Source: Pleodorina starrii (taxonomy: Eukaryota > Chlorophyta > Chlorophyceae > Chlamydomonadales > Volvocaceae). Taken from it: a stretch of 64,000 nt of DNA. Location: assembly GCA_030267565.1 (NCBI GenBank), contig BRXU01000050.1:124001-188000 (forward strand), given 5' to 3'. Shown in pieces: positions 23,001 through 34,298 of this stretch. The position numbers were made by a program, and so were the translations under genes. The notes beneath the pieces were generated by a model. It searched no databases. It was not told the DNA's origin and saw only the letters and a list, made by a program, of their open reading frames with translations. Every line of letters starts with the position of its first letter. Within the stretch, counting starts at the first letter, position 1.

Positions 23001-23972
23001 CCGGTATGATCTGATCTGGGTCGATCGCATTTAAACCGATCTGGGTCGGTCCCAAACCAAGCCCGTCGACACGCCTTCACCGTTTAGGCCTGATCCGGAG
23101 CAACGTGTGCGGCAGGTGGTAACTGATTGTTGGCTCCTATGGGCCGCTGCCCCGGCGATCAGGGTTGTGCGAGTGCAAGCGAGCGCAAGCGAGCGCGCCG
23201 GAAATGAAGCCCTAATCCCCCGGGGCTCGGGCGCGGGTCGCCGCCCACCTTGGTGGAGGCGCAAGAGCGGGCTGTCGATGCGCGACACGTACGACATCCA
23301 GTACGGCTTCTGGCCAAGGCGGCGGATCTCCTCCTCATCCGCTATAGCGTCCGCAGATCCGGGGGCCGCCGCCTTGGGGGCCGTGGAGGGCTTCGCCGGG
23401 GTGGTGGCCGGGGCAGTCGGGGGCAGTGGGATGAACTCCGCCAGTGCGGGCTTCGTGTCAGCCTCCTTCGTCTTGCCACCGCATTCAACCGCAGCGGCAG
23501 CTTTGGACGGCGCCGCCGTGCTCTGGGCTGGTGCGCGAAGGCTCAGCGCGCGGGGAGGCTCGCTGTCCGAGTCTGACAGGAGGTTGATGACTTCGTGCCC
23601 CGCCTGCTTTGCCTCTTCGGCCGTTGTCGCCTTCTTGGAGGACTCGTCTGGCTCCTTCGCCGCATTTTCCGTCTGCTGCAGCGACTTCTGGGTTGGAGAG
23701 GGCGCCCGCTCTTGTTCCGGCCGCGCCGAGGCCGCAGCGGATGCCAAACCCTCGTTGGGTTGACCTGGAACCGGACCAGCCGCAGATGCAGCCTTTGGCT
23801 TAGAGAGGTCGGGAATAAGGGTCGGCAGAAGAGTTTTTGCCGACGGCACCGAGGAAAGGAGCGTGTTCAGGAGCGAGGAGGCGCCCCCAGCAGCTCCCCC
23901 GGCACCGCCGGCGCCGCCAAGGCCCAACGTAAATCCTAAGGACTTGTAAGCAATTGGTCGTTTGTCAGTCAT
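18220..23972 (-). CDS. TRF4/PAPD5-type non-canonical poly(A) polymerase, about 984 aa
   Basis: Exons: 23972-23249, 22746-22635, 22304-22151, 21825-21727, 21257-20877, 20586-20455, 19959-19885, 19497-18220; the frame closes across all joins. Members of this family add short oligo(A) tails to nuclear RNAs for exosome decay (TRAMP complex). The nucleotidyltransferase core begins near residue 250: GS at 284-285, Asp296 and Asp298 in TSDIDL, and the third Asp at about 353 in AFDVSF. The central and PAP-associated segments follow (LQQRELNEVYSGGIGSYAL; VEDP then NDVCRNSFNIM, near 525-545). Residues 1-240 are a low-complexity Ala/Ser/Pro leader. The last 425 residues are an unusual tail with basic coiled-coil, poly-Gln, Gly-Asn, His-Ser and Arg/Gly stretches. 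A Gly-rich insertion lies in the exon 21257-20877. The ATG at 23972 is the first after an in-frame stop. The best-known algal relative is MUT68 of Chlamydomonas; orthology is not tested here. Confidence 0.93.
20065..20095. repeat. GA/CT dinucleotide run in TRF4-like intron
   Basis: About 15 GA units on the plus strand. In the transcript this is a CT tract in the intron between the exons 20586-20455 and 19959-19885, upstream of the acceptor. Confidence 0.85.
21279..21310 (-). repeat. Intronic motif B copy (TRF4-like gene)
   Basis: In transcript sense it reads GTTCACGGGCTGCGGCCTAT then ACGTGGATAACCCCC, ending about 20 nt before the 3' splice site of the exon starting at 21257. Confidence 0.85.
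21545..21680. repeat. Imperfect tandem array, about 25-bp unit, TRF4-like intron
   Basis: Four to five degenerate copies of a unit resembling GCGATTGCCCTGTTAGGAAG occur in the intron between 21726 and 21258. No coding signal. Confidence 0.65.
21882..21910 (-). repeat. Intronic motif C copy (TRF4-like gene)
   Basis: Transcript-sense CCGTCTCCGTCCCTCCGCCG then CGGTATCTTCTTT, about 60-85 nt before the acceptor of the exon starting at 21825. Confidence 0.75.
22091..22123 (+). repeat. Intronic motif A copy in opposite orientation (TRF4-like gene)
   Basis: The reverse complement of GGAGTGATATGCTCCTTTAT is on the plus strand. In this minus-strand gene the transcript therefore carries the antisense form, and the copy is near the donor rather than the acceptor. 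It is the only A copy with this arrangement. Confidence 0.88.
22360..22386 (-). repeat. Intronic motif B copy (TRF4-like gene)
   Basis: Plus-strand TATCCACGTATAGGCCGGAA next to a long G-run. In transcript sense it lies 55-80 nt before the 3' splice site of the exon starting at 22304. Confidence 0.85.
22780..22810 (-). repeat. Intronic motif A copy (TRF4-like gene)
   Basis: Plus-strand core GGAGTGATATGCTCCTTTAT with GTCA and a G-run to its left. It is 33-64 nt before the 3' splice site of the exon starting at 22746, same transcript sense as the ankyrin-gene copies. Confidence 0.9.
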
Positions 23973-24296
23973 CTTCGTCCTCCTCAGGTATCTAGCTACC
24001 CTTTGGCGAGTTGAAGGCGAAACAAGCAACTGTCATTAAGCCATGCCCTCAAGGTTAGGGATGTATCAAATTTTCTATTCGCACCGGTTCAAAGTTGCCA
24101 GTATTGGTTAGAAACGGCGAAAACAAACGGTAATGGACGAGCGGAAAACTGCCCGTATTTTCGTTACTTTGGTTTGATCGCTCGCAACATGCAATGCGTT
24201 CGTCGTTACATATCAGACTATTAGTAACGTTATTTTAACAGTAGCCATGCCGTGCTTGATGCGTGCTGGGCTGATAGGTCCACCCACAACCATATA
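23973..24296. promoter_or_regulatory. Divergent promoter between TRF4-like and coiled-coil genes
   Basis: The start codons of the two genes point away from each other with 324 bp between them. This stretch is distinctly more AT-rich than the surrounding sequence. Both core promoters and 5' leaders must fit here. No TATA box or known element was clearly recognised; the call rests on gene geometry. Confidence 0.6.
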
Positions 24297-27200
24297 ATGC
24301 CGAAGAGCAAGCTATCTGGACTCAAACAACAATTACGTGTTGCAGAGGAGGATGTGCAGCTCAAGGTTGGCCTCTGCTTCTTTCCTTTCTATGGGGTTGC
24401 GGGTGCTAAATGCGACATTGCCGCACACTATCGCGGCGTAGGGGGGCGGGCCTTCAAGGCGCGCGCTACTCTTACACAGCCGGACGGCTTAGCTAGACAG
24501 CCTAGGCGAGCTTGTGGCATCCACACCCCGGGTGCTAACCCTCGATGTGCCGCCGCAGACGCGGCAGTTGCAGGAGCTCCGGGATCAGGTGGCGGTGGCG
24601 CGGGAGAAAATAGAGCGGCTGGAAGGAGAGGTCAACACAAATGCGGTGCTGGAGGATGACGGTGCGCGGGAGCGGGGACTGGCCCGTTGGGTGGGTTGTG
24701 AACAGCCCGGCGCAGCCCCCACACGCATCTGGCGCACAGGGCGCCAATACTCCGTCTCTTTCAATCGCTTGGCTTCCCCAGAGCCCTAGCAGAAGAAGGG
24801 TTCGCATGGCATTGTAGCGCGCGAAATGCTTCACCCTCCTGTCTATCTCGACTTGCGCCCAACCCCTCGAATCGCCCAGCGTGTCGTTACTTTACGTTAC
24901 GGCCACTGCCCACCCACCCCACCCCCACCCGCGCAGTGCAAGCCCTCCTGCGGCACCAGCAGGAGACAGCCTCGGCGTTCATGGACTACGAGGTGCGGCA
25001 AAACCGCGTTGTGGTTTCGGGGCCGGAGGAGGGGGGAAGAGAAGAGGGCCGTCCGTCCCGGTTACCTTGCTGACGGGCTACCTTGGGCGTGTTGTGGGTT
25101 GGGTCGGTGCCTTGGTGCGGGCGCCATGTCCGCAAACGCCTGGGACGTGCTGCCGGCATCCTGACTACTACGTTCTGATCAACACAACAGGCGACGGGCT
25201 GCGTGATCGCGCGGGCCGTGCATGTGGTACCGTATGGGCATATGGCGCGCCCGATGGACCCGTGGGTCTGTGGCATGACTCGGAGCCACAGGCCCGCAGC
25301 AGGTCACGCCGGGGCGCCGGCGCTGGGTCCCTCCCGGCCCTCTCGCTGCCCCCCTTCCGACCTCCCCAGTCCCTTCCAAACCCATCTCCTTCCCCCTCCC
25401 TCCGTAGGCAATCCCCGATACGGGGGGTCGGCGCGGGCGAGCGCGAAGTTGAGCCCTCTCACTCTCTCACTCGTCGCCCCCTTTACCTCTCCGCTTCCTG
25501 CTTCATCCCCTCCCCCGCCCCCCCACATGTTCTCCGTTCCTCCGCTGCGGCACCCTCCTCCATCCCCCACCCACCCGCCCTCCTCCTCCATCCCCCACCC
25601 CCGCCCCCCCCGCGCAGAACCGGGTGTTGGCTCTGGAGCTGCAAGGCCTTGTGGACCGATGGAGGGCGATGGACATCGAGGTGGGGGGCAATGGGGGGCA
25701 ATGAGGGGCAAGGGGGACAAGGGGGGGCAAGGGGGGGAATGGGGGTCGGGTCGGATCGGGTCGGAGCGTGTGTGGGTGTGTGGCTGGTGGAGCAGGGCGG
25801 GCGGGCTGAGGAGGGGTGGTGACACGCTAGGCCGGGCCGGGGTGTTGCTGCTGAGGTGACCATCCTTGCAGTGCCCCCAGGCATTCGGCTGCTGCAGCCG
25901 CCCCCCTCCCCCGATCCCCCCAGGGGCCCCAACCTTCCCCCCCGTTTCGCGCCGTTCTCTTGCTCCCTCGTGCTCAACTTTATATACATGTTCCGGCCCG
26001 GCTCGGCCTGCCCCGACTGCGCCACCCCCCTCCCCTCCCCTCCCCTCCCCCCCCCCCAGGAGCTGTCCCAGCAGAACCACGACCTGCGGGAGGAGTGCAT
26101 GCGGCTGCAGCAGGAGAACATGCAGCTCAGCAGGTGAGGAGGGCAGGTGCTCACTTTGTGTGTGGGGGGGGTGGTGGCCGCGGCGTGGAATGCAACATTG
26201 GTGCGGGTTCCAGCAACCAGTCCCAATCTTCGCTGCAGTATCTTTTTCCCTTCGCTGCAGTATCTTTTTTCCCGCCTGTGATGTGTGGCTCATGGGGTCA
26301 CACGGGGCCTCCCTCGTATATACGGTATCGTGACGTACCGCAACCCCCGGTACGGCACGAATGTACGGCACGCAGGGCGGTGGCGGAGAACAGCCTGTCG
26401 GCTCGACGCGACCTGGCCAAGATCGAGTCGGCTCTGGAGATGACGGTACGTCAGTACGGCATATACGGAGATACGGGATACGGAATATGCCGTATAGGGC
26501 ATTCCGGGCGGCCAGACGTTTTGGTGCGCACCGGGGAGAAGAGGCCTTCCTTTTGGGCAAGACCACTCTTCCGTGCGGCAGCGGCCGCCGATTGAGTCAT
26601 GGTTTCGGGGCGGCTGCTGCACGGGAGGGGGGGAGGGGAGGCGCTGAGAGATACGGTGAGCTGCCAATCTCTGTGCTGATATGTGTGTTTTTGTGGTGGT
26701 GGTGGTGGTGGTGGTGGTGGTGGTGGTGGTGGTGGTGGTGGTGGCTCCCCGTGGCCGTGGTTGGCCGCCGCAGGTCAAGCAGAAGATGCGGGAGATGCAC
26801 GACAGGTTACGGCAGGAGCTGTACGACGAGTTGGACGACAAGACTAAGAAGATGGTGCGCTGGCTGGCTGGATGACGGGATGGGATGGGATGGGGGAAGT
26901 GTAGTACGTACCGTAGTAGGGCTGGACATGAAACCCCGGGGGGGGGGGGGCGCAGCAAGCCGGAGGAGGAGCACCCCGGGCTGGGATACCGGTATAGCAA
27001 GAGGTGCAAGCACCGCTTGCATCCGACATGGAAACATGGAAGGGTCTCCAGGGAGGAGCTCCAGGGTGCCGATGCCGCCACCGTGTCCCCCCTACATGAC
27101 AGTGTGGGCCCCCCCTAACGCCGTCTCCGTCTCCGCTGTGGTACCGTATCTCCTTTTTAACCCCCCCCTACCCCCCTACCCCCCCATCAGGTTGCTGAGC

Positions 27201-30200
27201 ACGGCTATCTGCAGGACTACGTTCGCGAGCAGGCGGCCCAGGCGGGCAGTCTGGACCGACACTGCCGAATGCTGCAGGTGAGTGCGTGAAGTGGGTGGGA
27301 TTGGTGGGTGAGGGTAAGGAAAAGCAGTCAAGAGTGGGCAAGCTGACTGACCTACGTATGTGTATGTGCCGCCATTCGCCCCACACGCGCACATCAAACG
27401 CTCATGTGCCCCCTCCCCCCCAATGCCCGGTCTATACGTGAATAACCCCCCCCCAATGCCCCCAGGCCGACCGCGCTCGCTTCAAGGTGGATTCGGATGT
27501 GGCCACTAGCCTCAGCGAGCAGCAGGCTGCACAGGCGGTGGGACTCAGGTGGGGCGCGGGGCAGGCGGGGGAGGGGGTGTTTCCTCGGATAGGAAGCAGG
27601 CAAGCAGCACTGTTACTTGACCGTTTACGGGCTCCGGCCTATACCCCCATGGATAACCCCCTCCCCTCCCCTCCCTTTCTCCGCGGTGCTTCTTCCCTTC
27701 CTTCCCCTCTTTCTCCCCAGGCGGCAGCTGAAGCAGGCCTACCTGATGGTGGAGGCGCTGCGGCGGCGGCTGGCGGAGAGCGAGGCGCGAGCACAGGCCG
27801 CCTGGGACGAAGCCGTCCGAGCCAGCTCGCGGGCGGCGGTGGCGGCGGCGGCGGCGGCGCGCGCGGGGCTGCGCGGCGGCGACGCCGCCGCCGCCGCGGC
27901 GGCGGCGGCGGAGGTGGACGCGGACAGCGCCTACGGCATGGCGGGTGAGGGGAAGGACGAGGGTGGCGGGGAGGCGTCGCGGGGCTCCCCGGGGGTGGTG
28001 GTGGTGGGGGGTGGTGATAGATAAAAACGCTCACGCTCACGCCCAACGCTCACGCCCAACGCCCAACGCCCAACGCCCGGGCGCCGTCTCCCCCGCGCCG
28101 TTTTTCCCCGCGTTTCCAGGCGAGGGCGCCGAGGTGGCGGCGCTGGAGTCGCAGCTGCGTCACGCCCGACAGCGCTTCGAGCGCATGCGGCTGCAGCGGG
28201 ACCGCTGGCGCGACCGCTCCACGCTTTACGAGAAGGCCTGCGCGCAGCTGCAGGCGGCTCTGCAGACGCTGCAAGACCAGGCGCGGCTGTCGCTGCCCGG
28301 CGGGGTCAAGCAGGATCTGGACGCGATCTGGTGCGCCGCCAAGGCGGCGGAAGCCGCCGTCGACGGCGGCGCCGCCGCCGCCGGCCCGCGGCCGTCGACG
28401 CCGTACCTGTACAGCGGCGCGTCGACGCCGGTCGGCGGTGTTGGGGGTGTTGGGGGTGGTGGTGGTGGTGGCGGGGGGAGGGGCGATTGGGATGGTAAGA
28501 TGGGGCAGTGGAGTGGGTTTCGGAGGAGCAGTCCGAGCATTGGAGGAGGAGGCGGGTGGCCGGTGGGTGGCGGCGCGGCGGCGGCGGCGGCGGGCGCGGC
28601 GCGGGCGCGCGCGGCGTCGGCGCGGGTGGCGAGCTCGGGATGGCAGCAGGGTGAGTCGATGCCGGCGCGGCCGCGAACCGCCGCGCCGCGAGGGGAAGAT
28701 GGCGGTGGCGGCGGCGGCAGCGGCGGTGCGGCGGCGGCGGCGTGGCGAGCGGCGGAGGCGATACGGGCGTCGGTGGCCTTGAACCCGCCGCTGCCGCCGC
28801 CGCCGCTGTCGCCGCCGCCTGAGGAGCCCCACGGCGGCGGCAATGGCGGCGGCGGCGGCGGCGGGGCTTTGGGGCTGGAGGGCGCCGACGACGCGGCGGC
28901 GGCGGCGGCGGCGGCGACCCGCGGGTCGTTGTCATTGTCGCCGGGCAGGGCGGCAGCCATGTCTCGCCTGTACAGCAACGAAGCTGAGCCCTTCAAGCTC
29001 CTGCCCAAGGTACGGCCATCGGCCTAGGCCTCCCAAAACTCTGTGTGCTGTGTGCTGTGTGTCGTGTTTTGTGCCGTATTGCCAGGCCGCTACAGTCAGT
29101 GTTGGTTTTAGGGTCGCGTTTTACGTCGACCAGTCCAGGGTTTTAGCACGCGGCCAGCCGCTCGCTTCGGGTACGCGCGAATGCCGGTATGGCGGAGCCC
29201 TCTCCCCCTGCCTGCCCCCGCCTTAACTGGCGCGTGCGTGCATGCATGCATGCGTGACCGCAAGCGCGCGAAGACAATTTGTCCATTCCTCGCCCTCTCG
29301 CTGTCCGCTCGTACTGCCATACAGGTCCAGTACGACCAGATCGGGTGGCCTGTGCGACCTGAGCTGAGCCCCAGCCGGGAGGCAAACCGCACCGGCGGCG
29401 GCGTCGGCTCGCCGGAGAGCAGGCGACCCAGTACGGCGGCGGCAGCGACGCAGCAGCAGTTTCCTCAATCGCAGCAGTCGCAGCAGCAGCAGCAGCAGCC
29501 CCAACAGCAGCATCATTACCCGCAGCAACAGCAACAGCTGCAGCCACAACCGGCGGCAGCGACGTCGGCACTGCAGCCCACCGCACCCCTGACGTCGCCG
29601 CTGGCAGCCTCCCTGGCGTTGACGTCGCCGCCGGTCAGCGCCCGCCGTACACCCGGCTCCATGCGACCCCACTCCGCCGTCGAGCTGTCGCCGACGTCGA
29701 CGTCGACGTCGACGCCGCGGTGGTCTATCGGCAAGTCATTGACGGGCCTTACGTCGGCCATTGGGGACGCAGCCGCCGACGACGACGATGGCGCCGGCGG
29801 CGGTTCCGCAGCGGCGGCGGCGAGCGCGAGCCGGGAGGCAAGGCAGGAGGGCTCGCCGCCGCCGCCGCCGCATCAGCAACAGCAACAAGACGCGCGGTCA
29901 ACGTCGCCGCAGCTGAGGGTGCGTCGCTCGGCGGCGGCGGCGGCGGGCGCTGATCCCGAGCCGCTGCTGCGCAGCCCCGTCGGCGCGACGCGGAGCGGCA
30001 GGCCGCAGCGGACGGTGTCGTACGCCGTCGAGGCCGACCGGCAGGACTGGCGGGCGCGGCGGAGCCGCTCGCAGTCGCCCGAATACGCTGCCATCGCCCG
30101 CGCGACGGCGGCGACGGCGGCGGTGATGGCGCTTGAGGAGCGGCAGAGTGGCAGCGTTCCGCCGCCTCCGCCGCCGGCGGCGGCGGAGGCGGCGGAGGCG

Positions 30201-30779
30201 GAGACGGCGACGCCCGTCCTCCCGCCCCGCGCCGTGCCGGAAGTCGGTCTGTCCGGCGGGGCGTTGTACACTGTCGTACACAACATTGCCGTGTCGGCCG
30301 CCGGCGCCGCCGCCGCCGCTGCGCCTGCGGCGGGCAGCCCTGACGGGAGCGCCCATTTCCAACGCGCCCAGCAGCCGCCCTCCGGCGGCGGCGGCGGCGG
30401 ACCGCTGGCGGCCATGCGAGCGCTGCAAGCTCTTGGCGCTGCCGCTGCCGCCGTCGGCGGCGGCGCCGCCGCCGCTGCCGCCGCCACCGACCCCGGGTCG
30501 GGGAGCTTGGGCAACCCCTCAGTGATGCTGACAGCTCTCAAGCGGCCGCCCCCCAGCCTGAAACGGCTGCACAACCCGGATGTGATGTTCACGGGCAGGA
30601 GGGCGTCATCCGCGCGAGGAGGGGCTGTGTGGGAGGGGCAGCAGCGAGGGGCGGTGCCCGGGTCCGGGTCCGGCGGCGGCGGTTTGGGTAGCGGCGGTGG
30701 TAGCGGCGGCGGCAGCGGGGTTTGGAGCGCCTCTACGGGCGGCGGCAGCGGCGCGGGCGGCGCCGCCACGACGCGTTGA
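24297..30779 (+). CDS. Coiled-coil protein with long low-complexity C-terminus, about 1084 aa
   Basis: Exons: 24297-24365, 24559-24661, 24937-24992, 25618-25680, 26060-26133, 26376-26445, 26774-26854, 27191-27277, 27466-27548, 27721-27944, 28120-29009, 29325-30779; phases agree at every join. The first nine small exons and the starts of the next two encode charged heptad-rich helix (for example ELSQQNHDLREECMRLQQEN and VKQKMREMHDRLRQELYDEL), so residues 1 to about 350 should form a long coiled coil. From about 365 on the protein is Ala/Gly/Ser/Pro low complexity with poly-Gln and poly-Pro runs and a few ordered islands such as RPPPSLKRLHNPDVMFTGRR near the C-terminus. No catalytic domain, signal or membrane segment was seen. 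The style is like basal-body or flagellar coiled-coil proteins, but I do not recognise the family. The exon 28120-29009 contains GTAAGA and GTGAGT sites, so a further small intron inside it is possible. Confidence 0.82.
26228..26270 (+). repeat. Motif C-like half sites, two copies (coiled-coil gene)
   Basis: TTCGCTGCAGTATCTTTTT occurs twice in tandem, matching the 3' half of motif C. It is in the intron upstream of the acceptor at 26375. Confidence 0.6.
26692..26743. repeat. GGT trinucleotide run
   Basis: About 17 GGT units in the intron 30-80 nt before the exon starting at 26774 of the coiled-coil gene. The run is G-rich in the transcript, unusual just upstream of a 3' splice site. Confidence 0.95.
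27117..27157 (+). repeat. Intronic motif C copy (coiled-coil gene)
   Basis: AACG then CCGTCTCCGTCTCCGCTGTG and GTACCGTATCTCC, 33-73 nt before the 3' splice site of the exon starting at 27191. Confidence 0.85.
27426..27450 (+). repeat. Intronic motif B copy, partial (coiled-coil gene)
   Basis: GCCCGGTCTATACGTGAATA then ACCCCC resembles the second half of motif B, 15 nt before the acceptor of the exon starting at 27466. Confidence 0.65.
27621..27660 (+). repeat. Intronic motif B copy (coiled-coil gene)
   Basis: GTTTACGGGCTCCGGCCTAT then ACCCCCATGGATAACCCC, 60-100 nt before the 3' splice site of the exon starting at 27721. Five extra bases separate the two halves. Confidence 0.85.
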
Positions 30780-30871
30780 GAGGGGAGGGAGGCGCGCTGC
30801 GTGCCCCCCCGCGGTGTTGTCTGGTATTTGCTGCGGGTGGCAGCTCACCCCCCCCCTCCGCCTCCCCGTTG

Positions 30872-30910
30872 TCGTTTACGGGCTCCGGCCTATGCGTGGA
30901 TTATCCTCCG
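30872..30910 (+). repeat. Motif B copy downstream of coiled-coil gene
   Basis: GTTTACGGGCTCCGGCCTAT then GCGTGGATTATCC, about 95-130 nt after the stop codon at 30779. Because other B copies are intronic, an intron in the 3' untranslated region is possible. Confidence 0.8.
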
Positions 30911-33634
30911 GGGGGCGTGTACAGGGGGTGCGCGTGTTGTGAGGGCAGGGGCAGATGAGCCAGCAGCGGCCGGGCCGGGCCGAGCAGCCGCAAGGCGCGC
31001 GCTGGCAGGCAGCATTGTTGTTTGTTGACCTCGGCGAGTGTTGGGCGCCGGGGAGTGTGGGTGCATGAGGGCGGGGGAGAGTGGGGAAGTGCAGGGGAGA
31101 GCGGGGGCGAGCGGGGGAGAGGGGGGGGAGGGAAGGGCGGGGCGGGGGCAGGGCGGGGGCAGGGCGAGGTCGCCTCGTGTGGCGTGTGTTGCGGCGACCC
31201 GGAGAGTGGTGGTGGGAGTGGGTATTGCCACAAAGCGGATGCGCCGCACATGCGACGCGAACGTCTCGTCCTTCTATGTGTTGGTTGTGTGTGACTGTGT
31301 GTGACTGTGTGTGACTGTGTGTGTGACGTTGTGTGTGACTTTGCGACACTGTGTTCTGGTCGGTGCAGGCGCAGGTGACTGAAAACAGTCTGCGACGAAC
31401 AGATGTGTGGACAGCTGGACACTTGGGGGCATATTCATGGACTGATGCAATCGCATTTGGCGCCCCAAAAGTTTGATTGACTGACTGACGCTTGCGCCAA
31501 AAAAAGCGACTTGTACAGGAAGCGTCCTTCCTTGGATGTGACGGCACGTTTGCGCCGGCAGCACTGTACGGCAGGTTGCGCGGACGGACAACCAACTCGG
31601 CCTGGGTTGTGCGCACGGCGTGTGCGCACGGCGTGTGGGCAGGCGTGTGGCTGGGTGGCTGGGTGGGTGGGTGGGTGGGTGGATGCAGTGTGCGTGTGAC
31701 GACCGAATTCCCCGAAAACGTTCCCCGAACCGCGAATCGTGTCCTTATCCGTGTCCTTATCCGTGGCGGGGGCGGGGGCGGGGGCGGAGGTGGGAGATTG
31801 GGGCGTGCGGCGGGCCGACTGTCATTGCCGCGGCCTCTCAAGCCCCCAAAAGGAGGCGGTGTGCGCGCGCGTGTGTGCGTAACTGCGTATGTGTGTGCGC
31901 GCGCGTGTGTGTGTGTGTGTTACCCCGTACATGCAGCGGCACGACCGTCCTGGCTCTGGCCAAGGGTGCCCCAGAGCCCAGACCCCAACGGGTTGGACCA
32001 TACCATACGCGTTTCGTCGGCCTCAGCCTCAGCCGAGGCTGAGGGGCTTCCGACCCTCGGGGGTAAAGGTAGGGCCAGCGGGCCAGCCGGCCGTGCACTG
32101 CAGCGAAGGAGATGAAGACCTGGGCGGTGGAAAGCGCAAACCAGACCGGACAGCACAGGTCGCGCACGACCCACGCACCCGCCCCGGTTGGCCACATGTC
32201 AAGCCAGGCGATCAGCGCAGCGGGCAAACTTGACGCGTGCTGGGTTCGGAGGTGTGACAGACGCGGGGGATCCCTATCCGCGCGCTACATCCCCAGCCGA
32301 CGTTTGGGGGGCAGCGGTTCCTTTCGGTATTGGAGTAGTTCGGACCAATTGAGTCGCAGGATGGCTCGGGATTGGCCGAAGCGCAAAAGAGAAGCAGCTC
32401 GCTCCGTAGGCCCATATTCATATTCTACGGTATTCTACGGTATCTGTTTACAAGACAAGAAAACTCACGCCTGTGCGCGTGGCGGCCTTGGAGCGGGGCC
32501 CCTCGGAAAGCCCGCGAATCCGGTTATGCGGTCCGCGATCCGGTCCGTCGCATTGGACCCGCAGGAGCCTCGGAACTCGGAAGTCCCGTCTCAGGCTATA
32601 TCTGGCGCTGTGCCCGGCTTTGTGACGATGGGGCGCCCGATCTCCGATGTTGCTCAGTCCTGAATGATGAATGACGAGACTTTGGGATTTGGGTGGGGCA
32701 TTTGGTCTCAGGACAGTGCGCGGCATGCCGAAGGCGAGGCTCTCATCATCATCATCATCATCATACGGTGTCAGAATGCTTGGCTCAACAATAAACGCCG
32801 CAAATACTGGGCGCAATTACAGTATTTTGGTTGAGGGAAATTTCTCAATCCCGTGTGTCTCGCTTTCTCAGGCCGGAAGCTGCCGGGCAGCGGCAGCGGT
32901 CCTCGGAGGCGATTTCTAAGCCTTGATAAGCTACCTTGGCGGAAGGCGACGGAAGGCGCGTTGACCGACAGTGAGTTTCTGCTTTGCCTCACATACCGTC
33001 CCTGGAATCACCTCATGACTGCAATATACATTGTTGACATCGTAGGTAACTGAAGGCTTTGGTTGGGATGGGGCAAATGTCTGACGGCATAGATTGCGTT
33101 GGAACTCGCTTCAAGCGAACGCGATGGTTCGTAAGTTGAGCTCTGCCGGGCGCGCTCGAGCGGACTGACCTCGAGTCATCAATTGGACACGCATCCGTTG
33201 TCATATCGACAACATGCAGACATTGCACGGACAATCGCAAAGCCAATCTTTACTATATCTTTGCTATATTATTTCTTCCGCGCATATACCGTACCGTTTT
33301 GACGGTACGGTATATGCGATGTACCGTACCGTTTTGACGGTGTCACGGTATATGCGATGTACCGTACCGTCAAAGTTTGGCGGGGATGCTGCCGCCACAT
33401 ACGTCGCCGTCCGGGTCGACCCGTCCGTCCCCGATTGACCCCGGATCCCCAACGAGACCATCCGGCCGCCGCGCAATGTAGCTGTGTGATGTTATTAGTT
33501 GCTGGGTGCCTGGGCCTCGTCGAAGCATTCTGCTAGGAAGAAGACCGGCCGCGACCGGCCGCGGCCAATGCTCGGAGTCATCCGAGCTGTTTGTGTTTTT
33601 ATCTGTGTGTGTGTGTCGTTACAGTATCTGACCG

Positions 33635-33636
<2 letters not shown>

Positions 33637-33681
<45 letters not shown>
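33637..33681. repeat. GT microsatellite
   Basis: About 22 GT units. It forms the left border of the tRNA-like element; a shorter GT run borders the other side at 34295-34310. Confidence 0.95.
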
Positions 33682-33682
<1 letters not shown>

Positions 33683-34298
33683 CTGTTACATATCTGCCGG
33701 GCCGACACTGGCCGGGGGCGCTAACCCGCCCACATACGGGAGACCGCCGAAGCACTCCTCTGCTGAGGAGGGGCGTACCACCTTGTCCGCACACTGCACC
33801 GGGAAGTGCTAACCGCTGCGCCGTAATCGTCACAGGACAGCGTCCACCTGATTGTCCATGTGCCAGCTAAGCTAGCCCCAGGCGCCTACTGTCCTCAGTC
33901 CACCGAACGCATGCTCTACAGCTGCGTAATCTACCAGGGCACGCACACCGGTGCCATTGCCACCTCCTATATCCTTCGGAAGCCTACCGCCGCCCGATCT
34001 TAGTTATCCAACCACCACCTGCTATGCAGTCTGGTCCAGGCCCTATGCAGACTCATTCCTCCACCACTGCTCTGCGGCAGCGTTGTAGTCTTCTTGGTGG
34101 CATCCCACTCCAGCCGCCCCGCGCACCAGAGGACACCATTGTCTCCAGCCTTCGACACCCCGATCTCTTTCAACCGGGGGACCAGCGGTGGGGTATGATC
34201 CCACGTCTTCCGGTTAAGTTAGTGCCGACTCTGGGGATCGAACTCCAGACCCGCCGGTTACTAACCCGGTGCTCTACCAACTTGAGCTACGCCGGTGT
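33682..34298 (-). mobile_element. Candidate tRNA-headed (SINE-like) element
   Basis: Read on the minus strand, this segment starts with a tRNA-like head (34298-34224) holding recognisable polymerase III A and B boxes. About 540 bp of unrelated sequence follow, then a CA/GT simple repeat. GT runs flank both ends. A tRNA head with a simple-repeat tail is the usual SINE layout, but the body is long for one and no further copy is in the window, so mobility is inferred only. Confidence 0.35.
34224..34298 (-). tRNA. tRNA-Thr-like sequence, probably a pseudogene
   Basis: On the minus strand there is a good D-arm and A box (TAGCTCAAGTTGGTAGAGC) and a B box (GAGTTCGATCCC). The acceptor stem has about five pairs (CCGGC with GTCGG). 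The anticodon region CCGGGTTAGTAACCGG suggests AGT (Thr), but the anticodon stem shows only four clean pairs with an eight-base loop, and the T-stem has a mismatch. These defects argue for a degenerate tRNA or SINE head rather than a working gene. Confidence 0.4.

Noticed and set aside
28494..28650. An extra intron starting at GTAAGA near 28496 in the coiled-coil gene
   Set aside because: The donor is good, but the frame stays open across the region and no acceptor clearly improves the protein; left as coding with a note.
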